NCBI GenBank assembly: GCA_963779685.1
Contig: CAVZZG010000003.1
Location: 744,001 to 808,000 of the forward strand
Direction of reading: 5' to 3'
Length of the DNA stretch: 64,000 nt
Origin: CAVZZG01 sp963779685
GTDB taxonomy: Bacteria > Actinomycetota > Thermoleophilia > Gaiellales > F1-60-MAGs149
Positions 17,158-25,240 of the stretch are shown one piece after another. The notes under the pieces are model-generated. The model was not told where the DNA came from and ran no database searches. It saw only the letters and a program-made list of their open reading frames with translations. The position numbers and the translations under genes are program-made. Every line of letters begins with the position of its first letter. The first letter of the stretch is position 1.

Positions 17158-17443
17158 GACGCTCTCGCTCCTCGAGCGCCCGCGCGATCCGCTCCGACGG
17201 CGACAGGTTCACCCACTCCTGAATCACCGCGTCGTCGACCGGTAGCGCCGGCCGGAAGTCCAGATGCAGATCAAGCCCGCACAGCGCGACGATCTCCATC
17301 ACGGCGTCGAAGCTCGGCGAGACCGCGTCGCGCTCCCAGCGGGCGATCTGCGTCCGGTCGCGGTTCAGCTTCATCGCCAGGTCGCCCTGGCTCATGCCGG
17401 CCCGCAGCCGCGCCTCGCGGATCACTGCCCCACCGGTCATCAT
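17150..17443 (-). CDS. XRE-family regulator/antitoxin, first gene of operon
   Basis: 97 aa. Residues 7-60 are a Cro/C1-type HTH (VIREARLRAGMSQGDLAMKL, then RDRTQIARWERDAVSPSF). The C-terminal part ends in LSPSERIARALEERERRG, a tail common in XRE proteins that precede nucleotidyltransferase toxins. The start at 17443 is preferred over the longer frame because a TAGACT hexamer lies seven bases upstream. It is divergent from the xis-int pair with a 26-bp gap between the two promoters, so it may repress both sides. Confidence 0.78.
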   Translation of the reverse strand: MMTGGAVIREARLRAGMSQGDLAMKLNRDRTQIARWERDAVSPSFDAVMEIVALCGLDLHLDFRPALPVDDAVIQEWVNLSPSERIARALEERERRG

Positions 17444-17450
17444 GCCGCGC

Positions 17451-17456
17451 AGTCTA
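17451..17456 (-). promoter_or_regulatory. -10 element of the XRE-nucleotidyltransferase operon
   Basis: TAGACT on the minus strand, seven bases before the ATG at 17443; TTCCAG lies 16 bp further upstream as a weak -35. Confidence 0.5.
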
Positions 17457-17468
17457 CGGCGCCACGGC

Positions 17469-17497
17469 TTGACTGGAACACTAGAGACATATACGCT
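17469..17497 (+). promoter_or_regulatory. Promoter of the xis-int pair
   Basis: TTGACT (17469-17474), 17-bp spacer, TACGCT (17492-17497), then 10 bp to the ATG at 17508. It is the best -35/-10 pair in the window and nearly abuts the divergent operon promoter. Confidence 0.65.
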
Positions 17498-17507
17498 CCC
17501 TTGGACC

Positions 17508-17786
17508 ATGGAGTCTTCGCGATTCACCACCCCACTCCTGCGTCCCTCCGAGGTCTGCGCGATGCTCGGCGTCAGCCGCAGCTGGCTCTACCAGGCCGCG
17601 GCCGACCGACTGCTCCCGTCCATCCGCCTCGGCGGGCCGCACGGCCCACTGCGGTTCCACCCGGATGACCTTGCCGATTGGATCGGCCACGCGCGCGCCG
17701 TCTGGCGGCCGGGCGACACCGGTACGGCGACCATGCGCCGTGCCATCGTGACAGCGCCCGGCCTTCGCGAGCCGGTCGAGCGATAG
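17508..17786 (+). CDS. Excisionase-like DNA-binding protein
   Basis: 92 aa. A MerR-type winged HTH fills the middle (LLRPSEVCAMLGVSRSWLYQ, then PSIRLGGPHGPLRFHPDDLADWI), the usual form of recombination directionality factors and helix-turn-helix_17 proteins. It ends 2 nt before the integrase start, so the pair is co-transcribed, and the gene order xis-int at an island end next to a tRNA supports an excisionase role. It could instead be a simple regulator of the integrase. Confidence 0.78.
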   Translation: MESSRFTTPLLRPSEVCAMLGVSRSWLYQAAADRLLPSIRLGGPHGPLRFHPDDLADWIGHARAVWRPGDTGTATMRRAIVTAPGLREPVER

Positions 17787-17788
17787 CC

Positions 17789-18940
17789 GTGGCGCGCGGC
17801 AGCATCCGCCAGCGCGTGACGCGAGCGGGCGTTGTCTTCGACGTGACATTCGATGTGCCTGATGCCTCGGGCAAGCGCCGCCAGCGGCGCCGGACGTTCA
17901 CGACGCGCCGGGAGGCGGAGTCCTTTCTAGCCGCCGAGATCACGGCGGTCAACCGAGGCGAGCGGGTTCACACGCCGCCGACGACGTTCGCGGCGTATGC
18001 CGCCGACTGGCTCGAGGCGAAACGGCCGCGGATCGAGGCGTCCACCTACCGCGACTACGAGATCCACCTGCGCCTGCGCCTCTCGCCCGCCTTCGGCAAG
18101 CTGCGTCTCGACCGAATCACGCGGTCGGCGATCGAGCGCTACCTGGCCGATGTGGACGCCGCCGGAACCGTTGGCCGCAAGGTCATCAACGACAGCCTGA
18201 TCCCCCTGCGCCAGGTCCTCGGCCGCGCCGTCCGCGAGCGGATCATCGCGACCAACCCTGCCGTCTCGACCGACCGCGATAACCCGCTCGAGCTCCCGTA
18301 CGAGGCTCCGCCGAGGCGACCTCTGACACGGGCCGAGGCTGAGGCCTACCTGGCGGCGGCCTACACGGTTCGCGGTCGCGCCCGCGGCGACCAGACGACG
18401 GCCTGGTACGGGCCGATCGCGGACATCCTGCTTGGCGCAGGCCTCCGGATAGGCGAGGCGCTCGCCATCGAATGGCGCGACGTCGATCTCGAAGGTAGCG
18501 CGCTCCACGTCGCGAGGACCACCAAGTACGGCGGCATTGGCACGCCCAAGGCGAACCGGCCGCGGACGGTCTACATCGGCCCCGACCTGACCGATGCGCT
18601 CCGTCGCCACCGCGCGTTGACCGGTCGTATCGCCGGGCTCGTGTTCCCCAGCGCCACCGGAACGCCGATGGATCGCTACAACGTTCGCCGGCGCGGCCAC
18701 GACGTGACGCTCAAGCGCGCAGGGATCACCGATCACGTGCGGCCTCACGACCTCCGCCACACCTACGCGACCCTGGCGCTTGCGATGGGCGCGAGCATCT
18801 ACTTCGTCAAGGAGCAGCTCGGCCACGCCGACATCCAGACGACGATCGACCTCTACGGGCACCCGGATCAGGCCGCCCATCGCGAGCAGGCAGCACGGCT
18901 TGACGCCTTCTGGCGCGGGTCGACCTCAGCCGACGCCTGA
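17789..18940 (+). CDS. Tyrosine recombinase (phage-type integrase)
   Basis: 383 aa, full length. An N-terminal arm-binding region (SIRQRVTRAGVVFDVTFDV) is followed by a SAM-like core-binding domain (about 64-160). The catalytic domain retains all key residues: Arg220 (GAGLRIGEAL), His320 and Arg323 (HDLRHT), His346 (LGHADIQTT) and Tyr356 (DLYGH). It should therefore be active. It ends 155 bp from the 3' end of tRNA-Pro, the standard layout for a site-specific element integrated in a tRNA gene. Paired CGTGACATG repeats between gene and tRNA are probable arm sites. Confidence 0.93.
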   Translation: MARGSIRQRVTRAGVVFDVTFDVPDASGKRRQRRRTFTTRREAESFLAAEITAVNRGERVHTPPTTFAAYAADWLEAKRPRIEASTYRDYEIHLRLRLSPAFGKLRLDRITRSAIERYLADVDAAGTVGRKVINDSLIPLRQVLGRAVRERIIATNPAVSTDRDNPLELPYEAPPRRPLTRAEAEAYLAAAYTVRGRARGDQTTAWYGPIADILLGAGLRIGEALAIEWRDVDLEGSALHVARTTKYGGIGTPKANRPRTVYIGPDLTDALRRHRALTGRIAGLVFPSATGTPMDRYNVRRRGHDVTLKRAGITDHVRPHDLRHTYATLALAMGASIYFVKEQLGHADIQTTIDLYGHPDQAAHREQAARLDAFWRGSTSADA

Positions 18941-19014
18941 CCGCGGCTGAGCCGCCCATCACGCTCGCGATCACGGCCCTCGCACCGCGTCATCAGGCCA
19001 TCGCCAGCGGCGGT

Positions 19015-19035
19015 CGTGACATGCGCCGTGACATG
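19015..19035 (+). repeat. Paired CGTGACATG direct repeats, probable integrase arm sites
   Basis: CGTGACATG occurs at 19015-19023 and 19027-19035 (12-bp period) between the integrase and tRNA-Pro. A matching pair with the same period and nearly the same distance occurs beside tRNA-Val (59631-59650). Confidence 0.6.
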
Positions 19036-19095
19036 ATCCCACCGCTGGACGACCTCGAGAAGTCAAAAACCCCGCACTTGCAGGCCCTTCGATGA

Positions 19096-19169
19096 TCGGG
19101 GCGAGAGGATTTGAACCTCCGACCACTCGGCCCCCAGCCGAGTGCGCTACCAGACTGCGCCACGCCCCG
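19096..19169 (-). tRNA. tRNA-Pro (anticodon GGG)
   Basis: The minus strand folds as a canonical tRNA: acceptor stem CGGGGCG pairing with CGCCCCG, D-arm GCGCAGTCTGGTAGCGC, anticodon stem CTCGG/CCGAG around a CTGGGGG loop (anticodon GGG), and T-arm GGAGGTTCAAATCCTC. No CCA is encoded. The 3' end faces the integrase, so the island uses it as attachment site. Confidence 0.93.
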
Positions 19170-19180
19170 TACGGGAACCG

Positions 19181-19186
19181 AGTATA
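19181..19186 (-). promoter_or_regulatory. -10 element of tRNA-Pro
   Basis: TATACT on the minus strand, 11 bp upstream of the mature 5' end; a near-consensus -10. Confidence 0.6.
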
Positions 19187-19215
19187 GCCCGGCGACGGCC
19201 GGCTCCGGGCCGGCG

Positions 19216-19247
19216 TTGCACACCGGCATTCGCGTAGCGGGTAGACT
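19216..19247 (+). promoter_or_regulatory. Candidate promoter of the peptide ABC operon
   Basis: TAGACT at 19242-19247, with TTGCAC at 19216-19221 (20-bp spacer, longer than ideal). The leader then has GAGGAGG seven bases before the ATG at 19286, one of the few genes here with a strong ribosome site. Confidence 0.4.
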
Positions 19248-19285
19248 GGCCGCGCCGAGGGGGCACTTCACGAGGAGGCCGTGAG

Positions 19286-21025
19286 ATGAAGGTTCGGGCG
19301 ATACTGGTTGCGTCGCTCGCAGGCGTGGCCATGCTGGCTGCGGCCTGCGGGGGTTCGGGTGGCACTGCGCCGACGACGGGCGCGGACACGACCTCGGGCT
19401 CGACGTCGTCGACCTCGGCGAGCGGGCCGGCGAAGCCGGTCGACATTCTCCGCATCGGCACCACGAACTACATCGACTCCTTCAACCCGTGGAACTACAT
19501 CGAGGCCGAGTCGACCGTCGCGTTCACCATGATCTACCCGTACCTCGTCCAGTTCACGCACGGCCGGGAATGGGAGGGCGACCTGGCCACGAGCTGGGAC
19601 ACGGCGCCGGACGGGAAGACCTGGACGTTCCACCTGCGGCCCGGGCAGTGGTCGGACGGCCAGCCCCTGACCGCCGACGACGTCGTCTTCTCGATCAACA
19701 CGACGATCAAGTTCAAGGACACCACCACCGCGGTGCTCGGGACGAACGTGGCGCACATGGTGAAGGCCACGGCCACCGACCCGGAGACCGTGGTGATCTC
19801 GTTCGACGCACCGGTCGCGATCACCCTCGCGAACATCTCCGGCCTCCCGATCCTCCCCAAGCACGTCTACGAGCCGCTCGTCGGCACCGACGGCAAGGGT
19901 CTGAAGACGTTCAAGCCCGAGCAGCACATGCCGATCGTCACCGCCGGCCCGTACACCCTCGCGAGCTACGAGAAGAAGGGCGCGACCGTCTTCAAGGCCG
20001 ACCCGAACTTCTACGGCGAGCCGAAGCCGCTCCAGAAGGCCGTGACGCTCAACTGGTACACCAACGCCGACTCGATGATCGCCGACATGAAGTCCGGCCA
20101 GCTCGATTGGGTGGACGAGGTCCCGACCAAGGCGGTCGCGAACCTGAAGACCGACCCGAACATCGAGGTCGTCCAGAAGCCCGGCGCCGAGACGACGAAC
20201 ATCACCTGGAACTCGAGCGACAACAAGCAGAAGAACCGCGAGCTCCTCGACCCGAAGGTCAAGCAGGCGCTGTCCATGGCCGTCGATCGCCAGCGGCTCA
20301 TCGACGTCGTCTACGACGGGCTCGCCACGCCGGTCGAGAGCATCGTGGGCCACATCGCAGGCAAGTGGGAGAACGCGAACCTCGGCCCGCTCAAGTTCGA
20401 CATCGCCGGCGCCAACGCGGCTCTGGACGCACTCGGCTACACGAAGGGGGCGGACGGCATCCGGATGGTGCCCGCCACGACCGGAGCCCACGCCCAGCCG
20501 GCGCACCAGATGTCGTACGACATCATGACGCCGACCTCCGTCAACTACAACGCCGACCGCACGTTCGAGATCATCAAGGCCGGCTTCGCCCAGCTCGGCG
20601 TCGACGTCCACCAGACCTCGGGCGGCGACTCGACGGCGGCCTACGCCTACGAGACCGGCGACACCTGCGACGGCACCAAGAAGGGCTACGAGAAGTTCGA
20701 CATGGCGCTCTGGGACTGGGTCGGCTACCCCGACCCAGACTTCCAGTTGTCCGTCGTCACGACCGGCCAGCTCTGCTCGTGGAGCGACACCGGCTGGTCG
20801 AACCCGGCCTACGACGCCGAGTACGACCAGCAGGCGACGCTGATGGACGAGGCCGCGCGCAAGACGCTCGTCGACAAGATGCAGCAGGAGGTCTACGACA
20901 ACGTCCTGTACACGCAGCTCGTCAACATGCAGGCCATCGACGCCCACCGCAGCAATATGACCGGGTTCGACATCGACCTCAGCGGCTACTCCAAGCGCTA
21001 CTGGACGGAGGTCGGCGGCAAGTAG
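19286..21025 (+). CDS. Peptide/oligopeptide ABC transporter substrate-binding lipoprotein (family 5)
   Basis: 579 aa. The lipoprotein signal ends in LAAACGGSGG (lipobox Cys21), followed by a Thr/Ser-rich linker. The mature part is SBP family 5: YLVQFTHGREWEGDLATSWD, GKTWTFHLRPGQWSDGQPLTADDVVFS and KVKQALSMAVDRQRLIDVVYDG are hallmark stretches of DppA/OppA proteins. It captures peptides or related compounds outside the membrane and delivers them to the permease pair encoded downstream. First gene of a five-gene operon. The ligand cannot be inferred. Confidence 0.93.
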   Translation: MKVRAILVASLAGVAMLAAACGGSGGTAPTTGADTTSGSTSSTSASGPAKPVDILRIGTTNYIDSFNPWNYIEAESTVAFTMIYPYLVQFTHGREWEGDLATSWDTAPDGKTWTFHLRPGQWSDGQPLTADDVVFSINTTIKFKDTTTAVLGTNVAHMVKATATDPETVVISFDAPVAITLANISGLPILPKHVYEPLVGTDGKGLKTFKPEQHMPIVTAGPYTLASYEKKGATVFKADPNFYGEPKPLQKAVTLNWYTNADSMIADMKSGQLDWVDEVPTKAVANLKTDPNIEVVQKPGAETTNITWNSSDNKQKNRELLDPKVKQALSMAVDRQRLIDVVYDGLATPVESIVGHIAGKWENANLGPLKFDIAGANAALDALGYTKGADGIRMVPATTGAHAQPAHQMSYDIMTPTSVNYNADRTFEIIKAGFAQLGVDVHQTSGGDSTAAYAYETGDTCDGTKKGYEKFDMALWDWVGYPDPDFQLSVVTTGQLCSWSDTGWSNPAYDAEYDQQATLMDEAARKTLVDKMQQEVYDNVLYTQLVNMQAIDAHRSNMTGFDIDLSGYSKRYWTEVGGK

Positions 21026-21046
21026 TCGAGAGCCGGAGCCCGGCCG

Positions 21047-22018
21047 GTGAGCGGATACTTCCTCAAGCGGATCGCGTTCGCACTCCTCACGGTGTGGGTC
21101 GCCGTCACGCTCAACTTCCTGCTCTTCCGCGCCCTGCCGGGCGACGCCGTCTCGGCGCTCCGGTGCAAGCAGTGCACGCCGACGCTGAAGGCCGAGCTCC
21201 GCAAGGAGCTCGGCCTCGACAAGTCGACGTGGCAGCAGTACGTGCTCTACATGAAGGGCCTGGCCCACGGCGACCTCGGCAAGTCGGTCAAGGGCCAGGG
21301 CTCGGTGTCCTCGATCATCTGGGAACCGATCAAGAACACCATCCCCATGGTGCTGCTCGGCACGTTCTTCTCGATCGTGTTCGGGATCCTGTCGGGGGTG
21401 ATCGCCGCCTGGAGGCGGGGCACATGGGCCGATCAGGTCGCCGTGTGGCCTGCACTGGCCTTCTACTCCATGCCGACGCAGTGGCTCGGGCTCCTGATCG
21501 TGTTGTTCCTCGCCCAGCGGCTGGGCCTGCCGACGTCGGGGATCCACGACCCGACGCTGGGCGTGCTCGAGCCCGCATCCTGGTGGGACAGGTTCTACGA
21601 CCAGTTGAAGCACATGATCCTGCCGGCCATGACCCTCGGGCTCGTGCTCTACGGCGACTACACGCTGATCGTGCGCTCGGCCATGCTCGAGACGCTCGGT
21701 GAGGACTACATCCTCACCGCCCGCGCGAAGGGGCTCTCGACGTGGCACATCGTCTGGCGCCACGGGTTCCGCAACGCACTGCTGCCGACCGTGACCCTGA
21801 TCGCGCTCTCGCTGGGCTTCGTGATCGGCGGCTCGATCACGATCGAGTACGTCTTCTCGTATCCCGGCATCGGCTGGGAGACGGTCGAGGCGATCGACCA
21901 GCGCGACTACCCGGTGCTGCAGGCCTGCTTCCTCCTGCTGACGATGTCGGTGATCTTCTTCAACCTCGTCGCCGACCTCCTCTACCCCGTCCTCGACCCG
22001 CGGGTGGCGGCCGAATGA
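21047..22018 (+). CDS. Peptide ABC transporter permease (DppB type)
   Basis: 323 aa, GTG start. It begins with the typical N-terminal helix KRIAFALLTVWVAVTLNFLL and has the long periplasmic loop of DppB permeases and about six transmembrane segments. The EAA loop YILTARAKGLSTWHIVWRHG contacts the ATPases. The sequence CKQC in the first periplasmic loop is unusual and may form a disulfide. It overlaps the next permease gene by ATGA. Forms the channel with the DppC-type partner. Confidence 0.92.
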   Translation: MSGYFLKRIAFALLTVWVAVTLNFLLFRALPGDAVSALRCKQCTPTLKAELRKELGLDKSTWQQYVLYMKGLAHGDLGKSVKGQGSVSSIIWEPIKNTIPMVLLGTFFSIVFGILSGVIAAWRRGTWADQVAVWPALAFYSMPTQWLGLLIVLFLAQRLGLPTSGIHDPTLGVLEPASWWDRFYDQLKHMILPAMTLGLVLYGDYTLIVRSAMLETLGEDYILTARAKGLSTWHIVWRHGFRNALLPTVTLIALSLGFVIGGSITIEYVFSYPGIGWETVEAIDQRDYPVLQACFLLLTMSVIFFNLVADLLYPVLDPRVAAE

Positions 22019-22962
22019 GCATCGCCGCCGAGACGGCCGCCGCCGAGGTCCCGGCCGCCCAGCATCCGCCCGGTGCACTGCGCTCCGTGCTCTCGGAGCC
22101 CCGGGCGATCGCCGGGATCGCGGTCATCGTGGCCTTCATCATCCTCGCGCTGTTCGGCGAGGCGCTGGCGCCCTACCCGGTGCACGTCCAGACCGGCCGC
22201 GTGTTCGAGCCGCCCAACAGCCGGCACTGGCTCGGCACCGACGATGGCGGCATCGACATGCAGTCCCTCGTGATGGTCGGAGCGCGGGTGTCGATGTACG
22301 TCGGCTTCACCGCCGCGTTCGTGGCGATGGTGATCGGCGGCGCCGTGGGCGTCATCAGCGGCTACTTCGGGGGGCGGACGGACACGGCCCTGATGCGCAT
22401 CACCGACTACTTCCTGGTGATCCCGGACGTGCCGCTGATGGCCGTCGCGGCGGCCCTCTTCGGCCACAGCCTCACCAACATCATCCTGATCATCGCGCTG
22501 ATCTACTGGACGGGCACCGCCCGGCTGATCCGCGCGCAGGTCAAGAGCGTGCGCGAGCAGACCTACGTGAAACGCGCACGCTCGATCGGGGCCGGCAACA
22601 CGCGACTCATCTTCCGTCACGTCCTGCCGCAGGTGACGCCGCTGCTGATCGCCAACACCGTCCTGACCATCGCCGTCGCGATCTTCGCCGAGACCTTCAT
22701 CACGTTCCTCGGCCTGGGCGACCCGAGCGCGATCTCCTGGGGCCGGCTGATCTACAACGCGTTCCGCGGCGACGCCCTGCTCAACGACGCCTGGTGGGCG
22801 ATCGTGCCCCCGGGGCTCTGCGTCACCATCGTGATCCTGGCCTGCACGCTGGTGGGCCAGTCGATGGAGGACACGCTCAACCCCCGCCTCAAGGTCGGGC
22901 ACCTGTCGGTACGACGGTTCAGCATGCGGCCGGCGCCGCTGCGCGGCAAGGATGGCCCGTGA
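22015..22962 (+). CDS. Peptide ABC transporter permease (DppC type)
   Basis: 315 aa from the ATG at 22015 that overlaps the previous stop; the longer open frame upstream is a shadow of the first permease. The extended N-terminus, SEPRAIAGIAVIVAFIILALFG helix, HWLGTDDGGIDMQSLVMVGARVS motif and EAA loop YVKRARSIGAGNTRLIFRHV identify a DppC/OppC permease with six membrane helices. The stop overlaps the start of the first ATPase gene (GTGA). Confidence 0.92.
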   Translation: MSIAAETAAAEVPAAQHPPGALRSVLSEPRAIAGIAVIVAFIILALFGEALAPYPVHVQTGRVFEPPNSRHWLGTDDGGIDMQSLVMVGARVSMYVGFTAAFVAMVIGGAVGVISGYFGGRTDTALMRITDYFLVIPDVPLMAVAAALFGHSLTNIILIIALIYWTGTARLIRAQVKSVREQTYVKRARSIGAGNTRLIFRHVLPQVTPLLIANTVLTIAVAIFAETFITFLGLGDPSAISWGRLIYNAFRGDALLNDAWWAIVPPGLCVTIVILACTLVGQSMEDTLNPRLKVGHLSVRRFSMRPAPLRGKDGP

Positions 22963-23942
22963 GCGAGGGCTCGATCCTCTCGGTGGAGGACCTCCACGTC
23001 TGGTTCGATCTCGGCCCGGGAGGCGAGCTGCACGCGGTGCAGGGCGTCACCTTCGACCTCCGGCCCGGCGAGCGGCTCGGCCTAGTGGGCGAGTCGGGCT
23101 GCGGCAAGACGACGACGATCCTGGCCCTGATGGGCCTGCTGCCGCCGACCGGATCGATCGCGGGCCGGGCGTTGTTCGGGTCGGAGAACATGCTCGAGCA
23201 GGGTGAGGAGAGCATCGCGAAATACCGCTGGAAGGACGTCGCGATGGTCTTCCAGGGGGCGATGAACGCCTTCAACCCGGTGCAGAAGATCGGCGACCAG
23301 ATCGCCGAGCCGCTGGAGCTGTACGGGATCGCCTCGGGCCGGGCGGCCCGGGTGCGCGTGCGGGAACTGCTGGAGCTGGTCGGGATCTCGGGCGATCGCG
23401 CCGATCGCTACCCCCACGAGTTCTCGGGCGGCATGCGCCAGCGGGCCGCGATCGCGCTCGCCCTGGTCTGCAGCCCCAAGGTGCTGCTCGCCGACGAGCC
23501 GACGACGGCCCTGGACGTGATGGTGCAGGCGCAGATCATCCAGCTACTGGTGTCGCTGACCCGCGACCTCGGCCTGGCGCTCGTCCTCGTCACCCACGAC
23601 CTGCCCGTCGTGGCGCAGATCTGCGACCGGGCCGCGGTGATGTACGCCGGCAAGATCGTGGAGCAGGGACCGATGCTCGACCTGTACAGCGACCCTCGCC
23701 ATCCGTACACCCGCATGCTCTTCGCGGCCACACCGAGCCTGTCCGGCGACGAGGAGGTGGTCTCGATCCCGGGCGCACCCCCTCGCCTCGACCACGAGAT
23801 CACCGGCTGTCCGTTCAGACCACGCTGCGACGCGGCCTTCGCTCCGTGCGCAACGGTCGAGCCGGTCGATCTTGCGCTGGGCGGCGAACGGCACCGCGCG
23901 AGCTGCCACCACAACGATCCCGCCGTGGAGCGCTCCGCGTGA
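22959..23942 (+). CDS. Peptide ABC transporter ATPase (DppD type)
   Basis: 327 aa from the GTG at 22959. It has Walker A GESGCGKTTT, Q-loop MVFQGAMNAFNP, signature FSGGMRQRAAIA, Walker B VLLADEPTTALD, H-loop VTHDL and the C-terminal oligopeptide-transporter domain with Cys residues (CPFRPRCDAAFAPC) that in relatives binds an Fe-S cluster. Powers import together with the DppF-type partner. Overlaps it by GTGA. Confidence 0.93.
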   Translation: MSEGSILSVEDLHVWFDLGPGGELHAVQGVTFDLRPGERLGLVGESGCGKTTTILALMGLLPPTGSIAGRALFGSENMLEQGEESIAKYRWKDVAMVFQGAMNAFNPVQKIGDQIAEPLELYGIASGRAARVRVRELLELVGISGDRADRYPHEFSGGMRQRAAIALALVCSPKVLLADEPTTALDVMVQAQIIQLLVSLTRDLGLALVLVTHDLPVVAQICDRAAVMYAGKIVEQGPMLDLYSDPRHPYTRMLFAATPSLSGDEEVVSIPGAPPRLDHEITGCPFRPRCDAAFAPCATVEPVDLALGGERHRASCHHNDPAVERSA

Positions 23943-24940
23943 AGGGAGCGGAGCTGCTGACGGTGCGCGATCTGGTGACGCGCTACTACCTGGGCCGGGG
24001 CGGGTTCATGGGGTCGATCACGCGCAAGGAGGAGACGATCGTCCACGCCGTCGAGGGGGTCTCGTTCTCGATCGCAGAGGGCGAGATGCTGGGTCTCGTG
24101 GGCGAGTCGGGCTGCGGTAAGACGTCGACCGCGCAGACCGTGTGCCGGATGGTGCGGCGGGAGTCCGGCGAGATCCTCTACCGCGGACGCGACATCACCC
24201 GCCTCGAGTCCCGCGAGCTGCGCGCCCTGCGGCGCGAGATCCAGATGATCTACCAGGATCCCTACGAGTCGCTCGACCCGCGCTTCACGGTGCGCGCGAC
24301 CATCCAGGAGCCGCTGGACGTGCATCGTCTGGCGGGCTCGAAGTCGGAGCGCGACCTGAAGGTGCGCGAGGCGCTCGAGCGGGCCGGGCTGACGCCGACC
24401 GACCTCTACATCGACCGGTATCCGCACGAGCTGTCCGGCGGCCAGCGCCAGCGGGTCGCTATCGCCGCGAGCCTCGTGCTGGAGCCCAAGCTGCTGGTCG
24501 CCGACGAGCCCGTCTCGATGCTCGACGTGTCGGTGCGGGCCGGCATCCTCAACCTGCTGGACGGGTTGCGCCGCGACGGCCTCGGCATCCTCATGATCAC
24601 GCACGATCTCTCGACGGCCGCCCACTACGCCGACCGGATCGCCGTCATGTACCTGGGCCGGATCGTCGAGGAAGGGCCGGCCCGGGACGTCGTGCGCAAC
24701 CCCCAGCACCCGTACACCAAGGCCCTGGTCTCGGTCGTCCCGAAGCGCGACCCACGTGATCAGACCCCGCCGCAGATCCTCACCGGCGAGACACCGAACC
24801 CCACGCAGATCCCGCCAGGCTGCCGATTCCACCCGCGCTGCCCCGTCGCCAAGGACGTCTGCCGCGAGACCGATCCGCAGCTCCACGTGGCCAACCAGGG
24901 TTCGGGGCCCGAGCACCGGGCGGCCTGCCTGTTCGCATGA
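23939..24940 (+). CDS. Peptide ABC transporter ATPase (DppF type)
   Basis: 333 aa from the GTG at 23939. It has Walker A GESGCGKTST, Q-loop IYQDPYESLDPR, signature LSGGQRQRVAIA, Walker B LLVADEPVSMLD and H-loop ITHDLS. The QDPYxSLDPR string is diagnostic of DppF/OppF. The C-terminal Cys cluster (CRFHPRCPVAKDVC) matches the partner ATPase. An insertion near residue 20 (YYLGRGGFMGSITRKEE) is longer than usual. The stop overlaps the zincin gene start (ATGA). Confidence 0.93.
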   Translation: MKGAELLTVRDLVTRYYLGRGGFMGSITRKEETIVHAVEGVSFSIAEGEMLGLVGESGCGKTSTAQTVCRMVRRESGEILYRGRDITRLESRELRALRREIQMIYQDPYESLDPRFTVRATIQEPLDVHRLAGSKSERDLKVREALERAGLTPTDLYIDRYPHELSGGQRQRVAIAASLVLEPKLLVADEPVSMLDVSVRAGILNLLDGLRRDGLGILMITHDLSTAAHYADRIAVMYLGRIVEEGPARDVVRNPQHPYTKALVSVVPKRDPRDQTPPQILTGETPNPTQIPPGCRFHPRCPVAKDVCRETDPQLHVANQGSGPEHRAACLFA

Positions 24941-25236
24941 ACGCCGAGGCGTTCGATCGCATGGTCGACGACGTGCTCGCCTCGGTGCCCGACTGGGTGG
25001 CGGCAGCACTGCGCGACGTCGCGGTGCTCGTCGCCGACGTCGATCCCGACGAACCCGACCTGTACGGCGTCTACTTCGAGGAGCCGCCCCGCGTCGTGGT
25101 CTTCCGCCACCCGCTGATGGAGGACTTCCCCGACCCGGCCGAGTTGCGCGACCAGGTCCGGATCACGCTCCTGCACGAGATCGGCCACCACTTCGGCATG
25201 GACGAAGACCGGCTCGACGACCTCGGCTACTCCTGA
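24937..25236 (+). CDS. Small zincin-like metallopeptidase (PF06262 family)
   Basis: 99 aa. The HExxH zinc motif is present as HEIGHHFGMDEDRL, and the sequence matches the small metallopeptidase family common in actinobacteria: DEPDLYGVYFEEPPR, then FRHPLMEDFPD. It is translationally coupled to the ABC transporter, which suggests peptide turnover, although this family is found in many contexts and its substrate is not known. Confidence 0.85.
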   Translation: MNAEAFDRMVDDVLASVPDWVAAALRDVAVLVADVDPDEPDLYGVYFEEPPRVVVFRHPLMEDFPDPAELRDQVRITLLHEIGHHFGMDEDRLDDLGYS

Positions 25237-25240
25237 GGTA

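Larger units (their letters stand above)
9350..19095. mobile_element. Genomic island inserted at tRNA-Pro (left end approximate)
   Basis: The right end is set by the tRNA-Pro 3' end, with the integrase reading toward it. Going left the segment carries xis, a four-gene XRE operon, a PIN toxin-antitoxin pair, an unknown cargo gene, a conjugative relaxase and a decayed OLD nuclease. This is an integrative mobilizable-element gene set interrupting ordinary chromosomal genes. I could not find the expected direct repeat of the tRNA 3' end on the left, so the left border is only placed between the micro-ORF hairpin (9349) and the OLD remnant (9767). Base composition looks somewhat lower in GC from about 13.5 kb to 19 kb. 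Confidence 0.7.

Noticed and set aside
19268..22078. 936-codon open frame on the minus strand opposite the ABC transporter
   Set aside because: Composition is Arg/Gly/His/Val-rich with no family resemblance, while the opposite strand encodes clear transporter genes; it is a high-GC shadow.
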